Shown: positions 32,846 through 42,191, counted from the first letter of the stretch. The stretch: 64,000 nucleotides of DNA from an uncultured Bacilli bacterium (GCA_934141245.1 CAKPCB010000001.1:175541-239540); one strand, 5' to 3'. The notes: generated from the letters alone by a model not told the origin. Numbers and translations are program-made.

Positions 32846-34591
32846 ATGGATAATAAAGCTATTATTAATGAAATTCGTAGTAAAATTGATATAGTTGATT
32901 TAATCAGTGAATATGTTCCTCTAACCCAAAAAGGAAAGAATTATTTTGGGGTTTGTCCATTTCATAATGATACAAATCCATCGATGAGCGTATCAAGAGA
33001 GAAACAAATATATAAATGTTTTTCTTGTGGCGCAAGTGGAAATGTATTTACATTTGTTAGTGAATATGAAAATATTTCATTTAGAGAAGCATTAGAACTT
33101 CTAGCAGATAAAATTGGATATAAGTTGGATCACATAAAGCATAAAGAAGTAAAAAGCATCAATACTAAATATTATGATATGTATGATCTTACTGCTAAGT
33201 TTTTTCAAAATAATATAAATTCATCAACTGGTAAAAAAGCTCGAGAATATTTAAAAAAGAGAAATATTTCAGATGAAATTATTAAAAAATTTTCAATAGG
33301 ACTTTCTTTAGAAAAAAGCAATGCATTAATTGAGATATTAATAAAAAAGGGATATCCTATAAAAGACATAGTTAATTTAGGATTGGCAGTAGAGGATCAT
33401 GACGTATTTATAGATAGGATAATGTTTCCACTTCATGATACAAATGGTAGAATAGTAGGATTTAGCGGAAGAATATATGATAATTCATCAAAGAATAAAT
33501 ACCTTAATACCAAGGAAACAGAAATATTTAAAAAGGGACAATGCTTATATAATTATCATATTGCAAAGGATGCTACTAGGCAAAAGGGCTATTTAATAAT
33601 TATGGAAGGTTTCATGGATGTTATAAGAGCTAGTACAATTGGATATGATAATGTAGTTGCATTAATGGGAACAGCACTTACTTCCAATCATTTGACATTA
33701 ATAAAAAAGCTTTCTTTGAATGTAATTTTATGCTTTGATGGTGATGCTGCAGGAGAAAAAGCAACAATAAATGTTGGAGAGCAGTTAGAAAAGATCGGTA
33801 TAATACCAAAAGTTATAGTTTTAACGAATAATGATGATCCTGATACATATATATTAAAATATGGGAATGCAGGTTTTAGTGATCTTGTAAATTCAGCATT
33901 AAGTTTTAATGATTACAAGATAAATAGATTAAAAAATGGAGTAAATTTTAGTAGTGATGTTGAACTTTCTAACTATGTAGATAAAGTTTTACAGGAGACA
34001 AGTAATATTAATGATGAAATTCGTAGAGAGATAATTGTTAAAAAACTTGCAATTGATACCAATTTGAGTTATAATACCCTAGAAAAAAGGTTAAATGAGT
34101 ATTTACAACAAAAAAAAGACACCAAAGTTTTAATTAACCTAGATAAAAAAGAGACAAAACGACAGAGTAGATATGAAAAAGCTGTATATGCACTTGTTTA
34201 TAATATGATGCAAAATTCAGAAGTGATTGAAAAATGTAAAAAAGAGAATCTTTCGTTTGTTGTTTCAAATATTAGACATTTGGTAAATGAGATTTTAGGT
34301 TATTATGATAAGTTTGGTACAATCAGTATTGCAGATATGTATACTTGTTTAGCAGAAAAAAAGGAATTATTGGCTATAGTAAATGATGTAATGATAAAAG
34401 ATGATTATGATTGCAGTAGTGAAGCAATAGATGATTATATATCAGTAATTAAAGATTATAATTCTACTCAAGAAATAAAACGCTTAGAGAATATAATGAA
34501 AAATGAAATTGACTTAACTGAAAAATCAAAGATTGCAGAGCAAATCAGAATGCTAAAGTTAGTAAAAATAGGGGAGAGTAACCATGGTTAA
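32846..34591 (+). CDS. dnaG: DNA primase
   Basis: The 581-residue primase makes RNA primers at the replication fork. It has the zinc-binding domain YFGVCPFHNDTNPSMSVS...KCFSCGASGN, the RNA polymerase domain, and a TOPRIM region with IIMEGFMDVI and LCFDGDAAGEKA. A helicase-interacting C-terminal domain follows, with low similarity. GGAGG fixes ATG 32846. It begins the classic dnaG-rpoD macromolecular synthesis operon; rpoD overlaps its end by 8 bases. Confidence 0.97.
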   Translation: MDNKAIINEIRSKIDIVDLISEYVPLTQKGKNYFGVCPFHNDTNPSMSVSREKQIYKCFSCGASGNVFTFVSEYENISFREALELLADKIGYKLDHIKHKEVKSINTKYYDMYDLTAKFFQNNINSSTGKKAREYLKKRNISDEIIKKFSIGLSLEKSNALIEILIKKGYPIKDIVNLGLAVEDHDVFIDRIMFPLHDTNGRIVGFSGRIYDNSSKNKYLNTKETEIFKKGQCLYNYHIAKDATRQKGYLIIMEGFMDVIRASTIGYDNVVALMGTALTSNHLTLIKKLSLNVILCFDGDAAGEKATINVGEQLEKIGIIPKVIVLTNNDDPDTYILKYGNAGFSDLVNSALSFNDYKINRLKNGVNFSSDVELSNYVDKVLQETSNINDEIRREIIVKKLAIDTNLSYNTLEKRLNEYLQQKKDTKVLINLDKKETKRQSRYEKAVYALVYNMMQNSEVIEKCKKENLSFVVSNIRHLVNEILGYYDKFGTISIADMYTCLAEKKELLAIVNDVMIKDDYDCSSEAIDDYISVIKDYNSTQEIKRLENIMKNEIDLTEKSKIAEQIRMLKLVKIGESNHG

Positions 34592-35675
34592 TGAAATAAA
34601 AACAATAGAAGATAGAAAACAGGCATTAATAAAAAAGGGTAGTGAAAATGGATACATTACTTATGAAGAAATGGCTGAAGAACTAAAGGGACTTGAAGTC
34701 GATAGTGATACACTTGATGATTTATATAATACATTGGTTGAAAACCATATTGAAATAATATCTGAAACTACTGATAACTCAGAAGATGATGATGAAGATC
34801 CAGCAGGGTTAATTGTTGAAGATTTAACATTATCCAAAGATATAAAAATAAACGATCCAGTTAGAATGTATTTGAAAGAAATTGGTAGAATTAATTTGCT
34901 TACAAGTGATGAGGAATTTGAGTATGCTAAACTTGCTGAGCAAGGTGATGAATATGCAAAGAAAATGCTTGCAGAGTCAAATTTACGTTTGGTTGTTTCA
35001 ATTGCTAAGAGATATGTGGGTCGTGGGATGTTGTTTCTCGATCTAATTCAAGAAGGAAATATTGGTCTTATGAAAGCAGTAGAAAAATTTGATCCGACTA
35101 AAGGATATAAGTTTTCTACATATGCAACATGGTGGATAAGACAAGCGATAACACGTGCTATTGCTGATCAAGCAAGAACTATACGTGTTCCTGTTCATAT
35201 GGTTGAGACTATTAATAAATTGGCAAGAGTTCAAAGACAATTAACACAAGAATTGAATAGGGAACCAACAGAAGGAGAAATAGCTAAAAAGCTTGGTATA
35301 ACAGTTGATAAAGTAAGGGAAGTCTACAAAATAAGCCAAGATCCTGTTTCACTTGAGACTCCTATTGGTGAGGAAGACGATTCCCATCTTGGAGATTTTA
35401 TTAAAGATGATAGAACTATGTCACCTGAAGAATATGCAACTGTAGAACTTTTGAAAGAGGAATTGGCAAATGTCCTTTTGACATTAACTGAAAGAGAAGA
35501 AAAAGTATTAAGACTTCGTTTTGGACTTGATGATGGTCAATGCAGAACACTAGAAGAAGTTGGACAAATATTTGGTGTTACTAGAGAAAGAATACGTCAA
35601 ATTGAAGCAAAGGCTTTAAGAAAGTTACGTCATCCATCACGTTCTAGAAAATTAAAAGATTTTCTTATTGATTAA
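34584..35675 (+). CDS. rpoD: Primary sigma factor (sigma-70/SigA)
   Basis: The 363-residue housekeeping sigma factor has region 1.1 at the N-terminus, then 1.2 (DPVRMYLKEIGRINLLTSDEE) and the region 2 core (NLRLVVSIAKRYVGRGMLFLDLIQEGN, YKFSTYATWWIRQAITRA). Region 3 follows (RVPVHMVETINKLARVQRQL), then 4.1 and the region 4.2 helix-turn-helix (TLEEVGQIFGVTRERIRQIEAKAL). Length fits Gram-positive SigA. It recognises the TTGACA/TATAAT promoters seen across this window. Its start overlaps dnaG. Confidence 0.98.
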   Translation: MVNEIKTIEDRKQALIKKGSENGYITYEEMAEELKGLEVDSDTLDDLYNTLVENHIEIISETTDNSEDDDEDPAGLIVEDLTLSKDIKINDPVRMYLKEIGRINLLTSDEEFEYAKLAEQGDEYAKKMLAESNLRLVVSIAKRYVGRGMLFLDLIQEGNIGLMKAVEKFDPTKGYKFSTYATWWIRQAITRAIADQARTIRVPVHMVETINKLARVQRQLTQELNREPTEGEIAKKLGITVDKVREVYKISQDPVSLETPIGEEDDSHLGDFIKDDRTMSPEEYATVELLKEELANVLLTLTEREEKVLRLRFGLDDGQCRTLEEVGQIFGVTRERIRQIEAKALRKLRHPSRSRKLKDFLID

Positions 35676-35677
35676 TT

Positions 35678-36346
35678 ATGAAATTAAATAAAAGATTAAC
35701 TGCAATTGCAAAGTGTGTAGGTGATAATTCAAATGTAATAGATGTTGGCTGTGATCATGCTTTGCTAGATATATATTTAGTTTTAAATAAAAAAAATGTA
35801 AATTGTATCGCATCAGATGTAAAAGAAGGACCGCTAGAACAAGCTAAAAAAAATATAGATAAATATAAGCTTTATGATAATATAAAGTTAAGATTAGGTA
35901 ATGGTATTGAAACTATTGATAATACAATAGATACTATTGTTATTTCTGGAATGGGTGGTAATACAATAATTGATATTTTATGTGATGGTAAAAGTTTGCT
36001 TTCTCATGTGAAAAAAATTATTGTATCACCTAATAGTGATATATATAAATTTAGAAAGTTTGTTAATAGAATTAATTTTAGGGTAGACTATGAAGAAGTA
36101 GTTGAGGATAATGGAAAGTTTTATCCTATTATCGTTTTAAAAAAAGGTAATCAAAAATTAAATAGGTCTCAATTATTATTTGGTTATAATGTAGTAAAAA
36201 ATAATGATTATTCTAACTATATTTATACAACTAAGCAAAAAGTATTAAATGAGTTAGGCAATATTCCTAGAAAATATATGCTTAAAAGATTAAAATTAAA
36301 AAAACAGCAAAATATATTAAATAAAATATTAAAGGATTCTAATTAG
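35678..36346 (+). CDS. trmK: tRNA (adenine22-N1)-methyltransferase
   Basis: The 222-residue SAM enzyme matches TrmK: LNKRLTAIAKCVGDNSNVIDVGCDHALLDIYL (motif I), VISGMGGNTIIDIL (motif IV region) and the C-terminal coiled-coil helices. It methylates A22 of certain tRNAs. It begins two bases after the rpoD stop, with no separate ribosome site, as in other Firmicutes. The Nif3-like protein that often follows is missing; a terminator ends the operon instead. Confidence 0.92.
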   Translation: MKLNKRLTAIAKCVGDNSNVIDVGCDHALLDIYLVLNKKNVNCIASDVKEGPLEQAKKNIDKYKLYDNIKLRLGNGIETIDNTIDTIVISGMGGNTIIDILCDGKSLLSHVKKIIVSPNSDIYKFRKFVNRINFRVDYEEVVEDNGKFYPIIVLKKGNQKLNRSQLLFGYNVVKNNDYSNYIYTTKQKVLNELGNIPRKYMLKRLKLKKQQNILNKILKDSN

Positions 36347-36357
36347 AATTCTTTTTT
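36332..36357 (+). terminator. Terminator of the dnaG-rpoD-trmK operon
   Basis: AAGGATTCT (36332-36340) pairs with AGAATTCTT (36345-36353, one G-T wobble) over an AATT loop, followed by T residues. It overlaps the trmK stop. Confidence 0.8.
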
Positions 36358-36373
36358 CATGTAAAAAAAAGAA

Positions 36374-36402
36374 TTGAATAATATAAAATTTCATTATATA
36401 AT
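36374..36402 (+). promoter_or_regulatory. Promoter for the secreted-protein operon
   Basis: -35 TTGAAT (36374-36379) and -10 TATAAT (36397-36402) with a 17-base spacer, 27 bases before the ATG at 36430. Confidence 0.65.
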
Positions 36403-36429
36403 GTATTATATGATATGGGAGAGTAAGAT

Positions 36430-36954
36430 ATGAATACAAAAAGAAGAAAAACTATAATGATAGTTGTTTTATCGATATTAGTTACGTTTATGAGTGCTGG
36501 TTTTGCTATACTTTCATCCAAAATAAATATTAATAGTTCTAATAATTTTAAAGGAAAATGGGATGTACATATTAAAGATATTAGTGTTTCTAGTAAAAAT
36601 GGTATAGCATCATCTAATTTTATTAACATTCAGGAAGATAGATTAGGAGCTAACTTATCGGTTAATTTATATAATAATGATGATTACATTGAATATTTAG
36701 TCGTTGTAGAAAACTCTGGTAATATTCCTGCTAAACTTACTAATGTTACTGAAGATAAGTCTTTTTCAGATGATACATATCTTTCTATTACTAATGCATC
36801 AAAAGATTTAATTAACACAACTATAAATCCTTCATTAACTATGCAATTTTTATTAAAATTTAAACTTAATAATCCCAATAATGATGTTTTAACAGAAGTT
36901 ATAGGGGGACATTATAATTTTATACTTGATTTTGTACAAGATACAGGGGTATAA
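36430..36954 (+). CDS. Secreted beta-rich protein, TasA/camelysin-like architecture
   Basis: The 174-residue protein has a basic start and a hydrophobic segment (residues 8-28, TIMIVVLSILVTFMSAGFAIL), then a Ser/Asn-rich beta-sandwich-like domain with YLVVVENSGNIPAKLTNV, a motif common in TasA- or DUF11-like surface proteins. No sortase motif is present. It may be anchored or released. It lies ahead of two unknown membrane-protein genes, between core operons. The family assignment is weak. Confidence 0.55.
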   Translation: MNTKRRKTIMIVVLSILVTFMSAGFAILSSKININSSNNFKGKWDVHIKDISVSSKNGIASSNFINIQEDRLGANLSVNLYNNDDYIEYLVVVENSGNIPAKLTNVTEDKSFSDDTYLSITNASKDLINTTINPSLTMQFLLKFKLNNPNNDVLTEVIGGHYNFILDFVQDTGV

Positions 36955-37011
36955 ATTAAATTTGTTATTCGAAGTAGTTTTATTTTTAAAATGTTAGAAT
37001 AGAGGGATATT

Positions 37012-37485
37012 ATGAAGAAAAATAATACAAGTAAAACTAAAGAAAATAAAAATCAAAAAAGTGTTAAGATAATTACTGCTTCTAAAGAGCAAAAAAGTTC
37101 TTATAATAAAATATCTATAATCTTAACCTTAGTAGGTATTGCATTTTTCTTAAGTTTTATTTTTAATCCCACTTTTTTTAGAACAAGTTATAAAAATAAA
37201 AATATAAGTCTTGATATTCCATTGTTTATGTATTTTATTAAAGATAATAATAATGTTATTACACTTAGAACATGGAGAAAATATAACTATATTGAAAACT
37301 ATTTTAATAATTATTTAAGTAATTTGGATGGTTTTTCTTTCTATGAATGTAAGAATGGAAAAACTTTATATTATAATGAAAGCAAAAAGTTTGCGATAGA
37401 AAAAATAGAATTAAAAACTAAGGGGATTTTAAAAGAAATTAATATTTATTATGATATTTTAAATTCTAGTGAGGTATGTAAATGA
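37012..37485 (+). CDS. Single-pass membrane protein of unknown function
   Basis: The 157-residue protein has a Lys/Asn-rich cytosolic N-terminus, one transmembrane helix (about residues 33-52, ISIILTLVGIAFFLSFIF) and a small outer domain with FYECKNGKTLYYNESKKF and a C-terminal cysteine. I do not recognise the family. The next gene overlaps its stop (ATGA), so the two proteins are made together and may form a membrane complex. Confidence 0.6.
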   Translation: MKKNNTSKTKENKNQKSVKIITASKEQKSSYNKISIILTLVGIAFFLSFIFNPTFFRTSYKNKNISLDIPLFMYFIKDNNNVITLRTWRKYNYIENYFNNYLSNLDGFSFYECKNGKTLYYNESKKFAIEKIELKTKGILKEINIYYDILNSSEVCK

Positions 37486-38267
37486 TAAAAAAAATTCTTA
37501 GAATATTATTAAATCCAATCCTTATTGCTTGCTTATTTGTTTTATATTTATATTTTATAATATATTCAACAATGAGTTATTTTTCGCTTAAAGATGTTGT
37601 AAATAAATTTGATTTTAGTAGTTTATATAAAGAGACGATTAACCTTAATTCATCTAAAATGTCTAATATGATTAATGATGTTACAAAAGAAATTATAATT
37701 AATTCACTATATAGAGATAATTATTCTTCCAAAGATGTACTAAATTTAGTTGATGAAAATATGAATAAAAGTTTAGGACCATTACTTTCCTCACTACCTG
37801 CTGCTAATGAATTAAAAAGTAGTGTGTATTTAGAACTTAATAATTTGAAGAATGGAATTATTGATGTAAAAGAAACAAATGAAGTATCGACAATAATTAA
37901 TGTTACAGATAGCTTATTTTCAAGAAAAACTTGTAATATTTTTATTGGTATAACCTCTGTTGTATTAATGATTTTACTTATATTAAATTCGTCGTTTAAA
38001 TGGGTTAGAATAAATAGTATAGTTATGCTTTTATCTTCACTATTTTATATAGCAATCACAAATACTATTTTAAATAATATTCCAGTGTTAGCAAAAAGTA
38101 TTAATATTGGAATATCATCACAAAATGTTATTGTTAGTGCATTAAGTGATGTTTTGACAATAGCTAAACAGGGTATAAGCACATCTGTATATTTTATTAT
38201 TATTTCTATAATTACTTTTGTGTTATATATTACAGTTTTTAAAACAAAGGTAAATAAATTAAAATAA
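37482..38267 (+). CDS. Polytopic membrane protein of unknown function
   Basis: The 261-residue protein has one N-terminal helix (about 8-30), an outer domain of about 120 residues (SLKDVVNKFDFSSLYKETIN...SLPAANELKSSVYLELNNLK), then three helices (about 150-168, 174-192 and 232-252). This one-plus-three layout with an outer loop resembles nothing I can name. Its ATG overlaps the previous stop by 4 bases. Confidence 0.6.
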   Translation: MIKKILRILLNPILIACLFVLYLYFIIYSTMSYFSLKDVVNKFDFSSLYKETINLNSSKMSNMINDVTKEIIINSLYRDNYSSKDVLNLVDENMNKSLGPLLSSLPAANELKSSVYLELNNLKNGIIDVKETNEVSTIINVTDSLFSRKTCNIFIGITSVVLMILLILNSSFKWVRINSIVMLLSSLFYIAITNTILNNIPVLAKSINIGISSQNVIVSALSDVLTIAKQGISTSVYFIIISIITFVLYITVFKTKVNKLK

Positions 38268-38295
38268 TTTACATATTATATATTAGGTGATAGTA

Positions 38296-38529
38296 GTGCG
38301 ATTATCAGATTTACAAAATAAAAATATAGTTAGTGTAACTGATGGTAGAAATATTGGAAACATTATTGATGTAAAGATAGATGAAGAAACTGGTGAAATT
38401 ATTTCTCTTATAATAGAGGGAAATAAAGGATTTTTTACTTTTTCAAATAAAGGATTTGATACCGAAATAAAATGGAAAAATATTTCAAAAATTGGTGAAG
38501 ATGTTATTTTAGTAAATATTACTTTATAA
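38296..38529 (+). CDS. YlmC/YmxH-family PRC-barrel protein
   Basis: The 77-residue beta-rich protein matches the YlmC/YmxH type of PRC-barrel: RLSDLQNKNIVSVTDGRNIGN, then DVKIDEETGEIISLIIEG and ISKIGEDVILV. In Bacillus the family is linked to sporulation, but non-spore-formers also have it. The start is GTG 38296 after AGGTGAT. lspA follows about 40 bases later. Confidence 0.8.
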   Translation: MRLSDLQNKNIVSVTDGRNIGNIIDVKIDEETGEIISLIIEGNKGFFTFSNKGFDTEIKWKNISKIGEDVILVNITL

Positions 38530-38567
38530 TATCTTTTTTTTTTGATAAAATATTGGTGGTGATGCAC

Positions 38568-39044
38568 GTGAAGGCTAAAAAGAGTATGCTTTTGATAATT
38601 GTTTTATGCACTCTAATTGATCAAATTAGTAAAGTGATTGTGTCTTCTAAATTGATTTTATATAATAAAGTAAAAATAATTAATAATTTTTTTTGTTTGA
38701 CCTATGTCAAGAATGATGGTGCTGCATGGAGTATATTAAGTGGCAATAGAATTCTTCTTATAATAATCACTATACTTGCAATCGCATTAATTACAAAGTA
38801 TATAATAAGTGAAAAAGAGCTTAATAAATATGATATTATAAGCTATGGAATGTTACTTGGAGGAATAATAGGGAATTTTATAGATAGATTAGTTCATGGC
38901 TATGTCATAGATTTTTTTGATTTTAATATTTTTGGATACAATTATCCAGTATTCAATTTTGCAGATATCTTTATAGTTATTAGTGTTATTATGATGACTA
39001 TTACATATTTAAGAGGTGTTGTTAATGAAAATAATAGTAGATGA
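38568..39044 (+). CDS. lspA: Lipoprotein signal peptidase (signal peptidase II)
   Basis: The 158-residue aspartic protease has four transmembrane helices and cleaves prolipoproteins after lipid attachment. Catalytic aspartates are in GYVIDFF (Asp115) and FNFADIFI (Asp133), with the conserved YVKNDGAAWS and GNFIDRL boxes. GTG 38568 fits the GGTGAT plus 4-base spacing used by other genes here. It overlaps the rluD-family gene by 20 bases, the usual Firmicutes lspA-rluD pair. It would process the lipoprotein encoded at 14661-15524. Confidence 0.95.
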   Translation: MKAKKSMLLIIVLCTLIDQISKVIVSSKLILYNKVKIINNFFCLTYVKNDGAAWSILSGNRILLIIITILAIALITKYIISEKELNKYDIISYGMLLGGIIGNFIDRLVHGYVIDFFDFNIFGYNYPVFNFADIFIVISVIMMTITYLRGVVNENNSR

Positions 39045-39909
39045 AGAAAATATAAGATTAGATCATTTTTTGGTAAAAAAATTGGAATTTTCACGTAGTA
39101 AAGTTCAAAAACTTATAAAAAATGGATCTGTTACTGTCAATGACTCAAAAAAGAATAACAGTTATTTAATTAGAATTGATGATGTGATAGAAATTAATGA
39201 AAAAGCTGATGAAAATACAATGAGTATGAATTCTGATATAGATGTTTGTGTTGTTTATGAAGATCCATATTTATTAGTTATAAATAAACAAAGTGGATTA
39301 GTTGTTCATCCTGCTAATGGTCATTATGATGATACATTAGTTAATGCTTTATTACATAGATTTAAGCTATCTGATATAGACAGTGAAAGACCTGGAATAG
39401 TACATAGAATTGATAAAGATACAAGCGGGCTAATGTTGGTTGCAAAAGACAACAAGACTCATGAGTTGCTTGCCAATATGATTAAAAATAAAGAAGTAGA
39501 AAGAGTGTATTGGGCTTTAGTAGATGGTGTTATAAATCATAATACTGGTACAATAGATGCTCCAATTGGTAGAGATCCTAATAACAGGCAAAAAATGTGT
39601 GTTACAGATAAATTTAGTAAAGAAGCAATAACTAATTTCAGAGTTTTAAAAAGATATAAAGAAAATACTTTGGTAGAGTGTAAGTTGGATACTGGTAGAA
39701 CTCATCAAATAAGAGTACATTTTAATTATATAGGTCATCCTGTATATGGTGATCCAGTGTATGGAAGAAGAAAAAGCATAGATTCCTTTGGGCAATACTT
39801 ACATTCTAAAAGTATAAGATTTATTCATCCTATTACTAAAGAAAAAATGTTTTTTGATTCTGAACTCCCTGAGGAATTTAGAAAAAAGCTTGAAGAGTTA
39901 GAAAAATAA
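39025..39909 (+). CDS. RluD-family 23S rRNA pseudouridine synthase
   Basis: The 294-residue enzyme has an N-terminal S4 RNA-binding domain (LDHFLVKKLEFSRSKVQKLIKNGSVTV) and a pseudouridine synthase domain. The catalytic Asp is Asp130 in GIVHRIDKDTSGLMLVAK, and the domain includes the TGRTHQIRVHF and GHPVYGDPVYG boxes. By family it isomerises uridines in 23S rRNA helix 69 or similar; RluD and RluC types cannot be told apart safely. ATG 39025 follows AGAGGTG. Confidence 0.92.
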   Translation: MKIIVDEENIRLDHFLVKKLEFSRSKVQKLIKNGSVTVNDSKKNNSYLIRIDDVIEINEKADENTMSMNSDIDVCVVYEDPYLLVINKQSGLVVHPANGHYDDTLVNALLHRFKLSDIDSERPGIVHRIDKDTSGLMLVAKDNKTHELLANMIKNKEVERVYWALVDGVINHNTGTIDAPIGRDPNNRQKMCVTDKFSKEAITNFRVLKRYKENTLVECKLDTGRTHQIRVHFNYIGHPVYGDPVYGRRKSIDSFGQYLHSKSIRFIHPITKEKMFFDSELPEEFRKKLEELEK

Positions 39910-39919
39910 TATTTTAAAT

Positions 39920-39950
39920 GGTTCTATAGAGATAGAGCCTTTATTTATTT
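39920..39950 (+). terminator. Terminator after the rluD-family gene
   Basis: GGTTCTAT (39920-39927) pairs with ATAGAGCC (39932-39939, one T-G wobble), followed by TTTATTTATTT. Confidence 0.7.
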
Positions 39951-39991
39951 GTCAAAATATTATATAATACAAGTGCAAGAGGTGAAGTTTT

Positions 39992-41134
39992 ATGGACAGC
40001 GTGTTAGATAAGAAAAATGTTATGGTAATGAAACTACTTCATTACTTTATTACCGAAAAAAACTATAATCCTATTATATTGCAAGGTGCTGATAATGAAA
40101 TCTGGCTTGAGAATATGAATAGTGATTATAAGATTGTAAGAATTGTATCTAATCATATTCATAATGATGAACAGTTTGAATTTGATATGTTTAAAACTAA
40201 ACATGTTGTAAAAAAAATAAAAAGAAAGACACTAACATTTAATATAAATGTTTTAACTATATTTACTGATGTAAGTGATTTCTTAACAATTCAAAATACA
40301 AAAAATTATGATTGTATATATCTTTCGAGTGAAAAAGACTTGAATAAATATAAAAATGTTATTGAACACTTTCCAGATATAACAAAGAAACTAAAGTTTA
40401 ATGAAAAGGGAATTGATTTATTCATGAAGATGACTTCTGATATTAATAATAAAAATCAAAAAGATCAAATCATGGCAGAAGAAGTTTTTAAAAGTAAAAA
40501 ACCAGTAATTACTTGGATTTTGATTGCTATAAACGTTTTAATATATTTATTTATGGTACTTACAAATAATTATCAAAATATGATTAATATGTTTGCTACA
40601 TATGGACCTGCAATAATATTAAGAGGTGAATATTATAGGTTGATTACAGGTGCATTTTTACATGCTGGAATATTTCATTTAATATTTAATTGTTATTCAC
40701 TTTATATAATAGGAAGTCAAATAGAATCATTTATGGGCAAGTTTAAATATTTAATTATTTATTTGTTTAGTGGTCTTACTGGAAGTTTACTTTCCATTGT
40801 ATTAGATAAATATGCATCCGTTGGTGCATCAGCTTGTATTTTTGGACTTTTAGGCTCTATTTTATATTTTGGATATCACTATAGAGTTTATTTGGGAACA
40901 GTTATAAGAAGTCAAATTATTCCATTAATATTATTTAATCTTCTTATAGGTTTTGTAACTCCAGGTATTGATAACTATGCTCATATTGGTGGACTTATAG
41001 GAGGAGCTATTATTACAGCTGCATTAGGGGTAAAGTACAAAAGTTCCAAAAGTGAAATGATTAATGGTGCAATATTGTCAATTCTTTTTGTTGTTTCTTT
41101 ACTTTTGATAGCATTTAAAGTAGTTGGTTATTAA
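39992..41134 (+). CDS. Rhomboid-family intramembrane serine protease (YqgP/GluP-like)
   Basis: The 380-residue protein has a cytosolic N-terminal domain of about 165 residues, then six to seven membrane helices of a rhomboid. Visible are LITGAFLHAGIFHLIFNCYSL, the catalytic Ser in VGASACIFGLLGSIL and the catalytic His in YAHIGGLIGG. Bacillus GluP (YqgP) has the same long N-terminal part. It would cleave membrane proteins within or near the bilayer. Its ATG follows GAGGTGAAG. It stands between terminator and promoter as a single-gene unit. Confidence 0.93.
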   Translation: MDSVLDKKNVMVMKLLHYFITEKNYNPIILQGADNEIWLENMNSDYKIVRIVSNHIHNDEQFEFDMFKTKHVVKKIKRKTLTFNINVLTIFTDVSDFLTIQNTKNYDCIYLSSEKDLNKYKNVIEHFPDITKKLKFNEKGIDLFMKMTSDINNKNQKDQIMAEEVFKSKKPVITWILIAINVLIYLFMVLTNNYQNMINMFATYGPAIILRGEYYRLITGAFLHAGIFHLIFNCYSLYIIGSQIESFMGKFKYLIIYLFSGLTGSLLSIVLDKYASVGASACIFGLLGSILYFGYHYRVYLGTVIRSQIIPLILFNLLIGFVTPGIDNYAHIGGLIGGAIITAALGVKYKSSKSEMINGAILSILFVVSLLLIAFKVVGY

Positions 41135-41140
41135 AAACTA

Positions 41141-41169
41141 TTGATAACTTTTAATTAGTTTGGTAGAAT
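41141..41169 (+). promoter_or_regulatory. Promoter of the ireB-ruvX operon
   Basis: -35 TTGATA (41141-41146) and -10 TAGAAT (41164-41169) with a 17-base spacer, 27 bases before ireB. Confidence 0.65.
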
Positions 41170-41195
41170 TAGTATATAGATAATTGAGGTGAAAT

Positions 41196-41447
41196 ATGGA
41201 TACAAGTGAAACACAAGCGTTTTCAATTGATGTTTTTGAAGAACAAGTTGTTAAAGATGTTATAAAAGATGTATATGCTGCATTGGAGGAAAGAGGATAC
41301 AATCCTATTAATCAATTGGTTGGTTATATAATGAGTGGTGACCCTGGATATATTTCTTCACATAATGAGGCTAGAAACAAAATAACAAAAATTGAGAGGA
41401 GTAAAATCTTAGAAGTTTTACTTCAAGAGTATATTAAAAATATATAA
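41196..41447 (+). CDS. ireB: IreB-family regulatory protein (UPF0297/YrzL)
   Basis: The 83-residue protein matches IreB/YrzL: TQAFSIDVFEEQVVKDVIKDVYAALEERGYNPINQLVGYIMSGDPGYISSH (seen across residues 7-56). In Enterococcus, IreB is a small substrate of the PASTA kinase IreK and affects cell-wall stress and cephalosporin resistance; the N-terminal Thr/Ser residues here fit the phosphorylated region. It overlaps ruvX by one base (TAATG), as in Bacillus yrzL-yrrK. Confidence 0.92.
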   Translation: MDTSETQAFSIDVFEEQVVKDVIKDVYAALEERGYNPINQLVGYIMSGDPGYISSHNEARNKITKIERSKILEVLLQEYIKNI

Positions 41448-41863
41448 TGAGATATATAGGATTGGATTTAGGTAGTAGAACTCTTGGTGTTGCCATTTCG
41501 GATGCAACTGGACTAATCGCTAGCAGTTATACAATTATTAGACATAATGAGGAATATGAAAGATTAGTAGAAGAAGTAAAAAAAATAATTGATGAAAAAA
41601 AAATAGATGCAATTGTACTAGGACTTCCTAAAAACATGAATAACACACTAGGAGTAAAAGCTGAGCTCTCATATAAATTTAAAAACATGCTAGAAAATGC
41701 AACACATTTAAATGTGTTTTTAGAAGATGAGAGACTTACAACTAAACAAGCAACAAATATTCTATTGATGAATGATACTAGCAGAAAAAAGAGAAAAAAA
41801 GTTATAGATAGTATGGCTGCTACTATAATTTTGCAATCATATTTGGATAAGGAGAATGGTTAA
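41447..41863 (+). CDS. ruvX: Holliday junction resolvase-like nuclease YqgF/RuvX
   Basis: The 138-residue RNase H-like protein has the YqgF signature: YIGLDLGSRTLGVAISD (catalytic Asp in strand 1), IDAIVLGLPKNMNNTLG and VFLEDERLTTKQA with the acidic pair, then KKVIDSMAATIILQSYL. In bacteria it acts in pre-16S rRNA 5'-end maturation and possibly DNA junction cleavage. It is coupled to ireB upstream; the DUF1292 gene starts one base after its stop. Confidence 0.95.
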   Translation: MRYIGLDLGSRTLGVAISDATGLIASSYTIIRHNEEYERLVEEVKKIIDEKKIDAIVLGLPKNMNNTLGVKAELSYKFKNMLENATHLNVFLEDERLTTKQATNILLMNDTSRKKRKKVIDSMAATIILQSYLDKENG

Positions 41864-41864
41864 T

Positions 41865-42164
41865 ATGGAAAACAATACATTTAAAGTAATTAATAATGAT
41901 GGCGTAGAAGTAACTTGTGATATTTTGTTTACTTTTGATTCAGAGGAAACAAAAAAAAGTTATATAGTTTATACAGATAATTCTAAAGATGCAGAGGGAA
42001 ATGTTCAAGTTTTTGCTTCAATTTATGATCCTAAACAGGAAAACCCAAAGCTTGAACCAATTGAATCTGATCAAGAATGGAAAATTATTGAGACAATTCT
42101 TAATACATTGCAAGAAGAAATTAAGAAAAAAGTCGATAATGAAAGCGAAAATAGCGAGCAATAA
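41865..42164 (+). CDS. DUF1292 protein (YrzB-like)
   Basis: The acidic protein of about 99 residues has the DUF1292 pattern: FKVINNDGVEVTCDILFTFDSEETKKSYIVYTDNS, VQVFASIYDP and IESDQEWKIIETIL (positions 4-85). It has a GGAG site nine bases upstream. It is the Bacillus yrzB counterpart and sits in the same ireB-ruvX-DUF1292 order. The function is unknown. The stop codon is in the loop of the terminator. Confidence 0.88.
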   Translation: MENNTFKVINNDGVEVTCDILFTFDSEETKKSYIVYTDNSKDAEGNVQVFASIYDPKQENPKLEPIESDQEWKIIETILNTLQEEIKKKVDNESENSEQ

Positions 42165-42178
42165 TGCTCGTTATTTAT
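42151..42178 (+). terminator. Terminator after the DUF1292 gene
   Basis: ATAGCGAGCA (42151-42160) pairs with TGCTCGTTAT (42165-42174, one wobble) over an ATAA loop, then TTATT. Confidence 0.75.
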
Positions 42179-42191
42179 TGTGGTGATGATT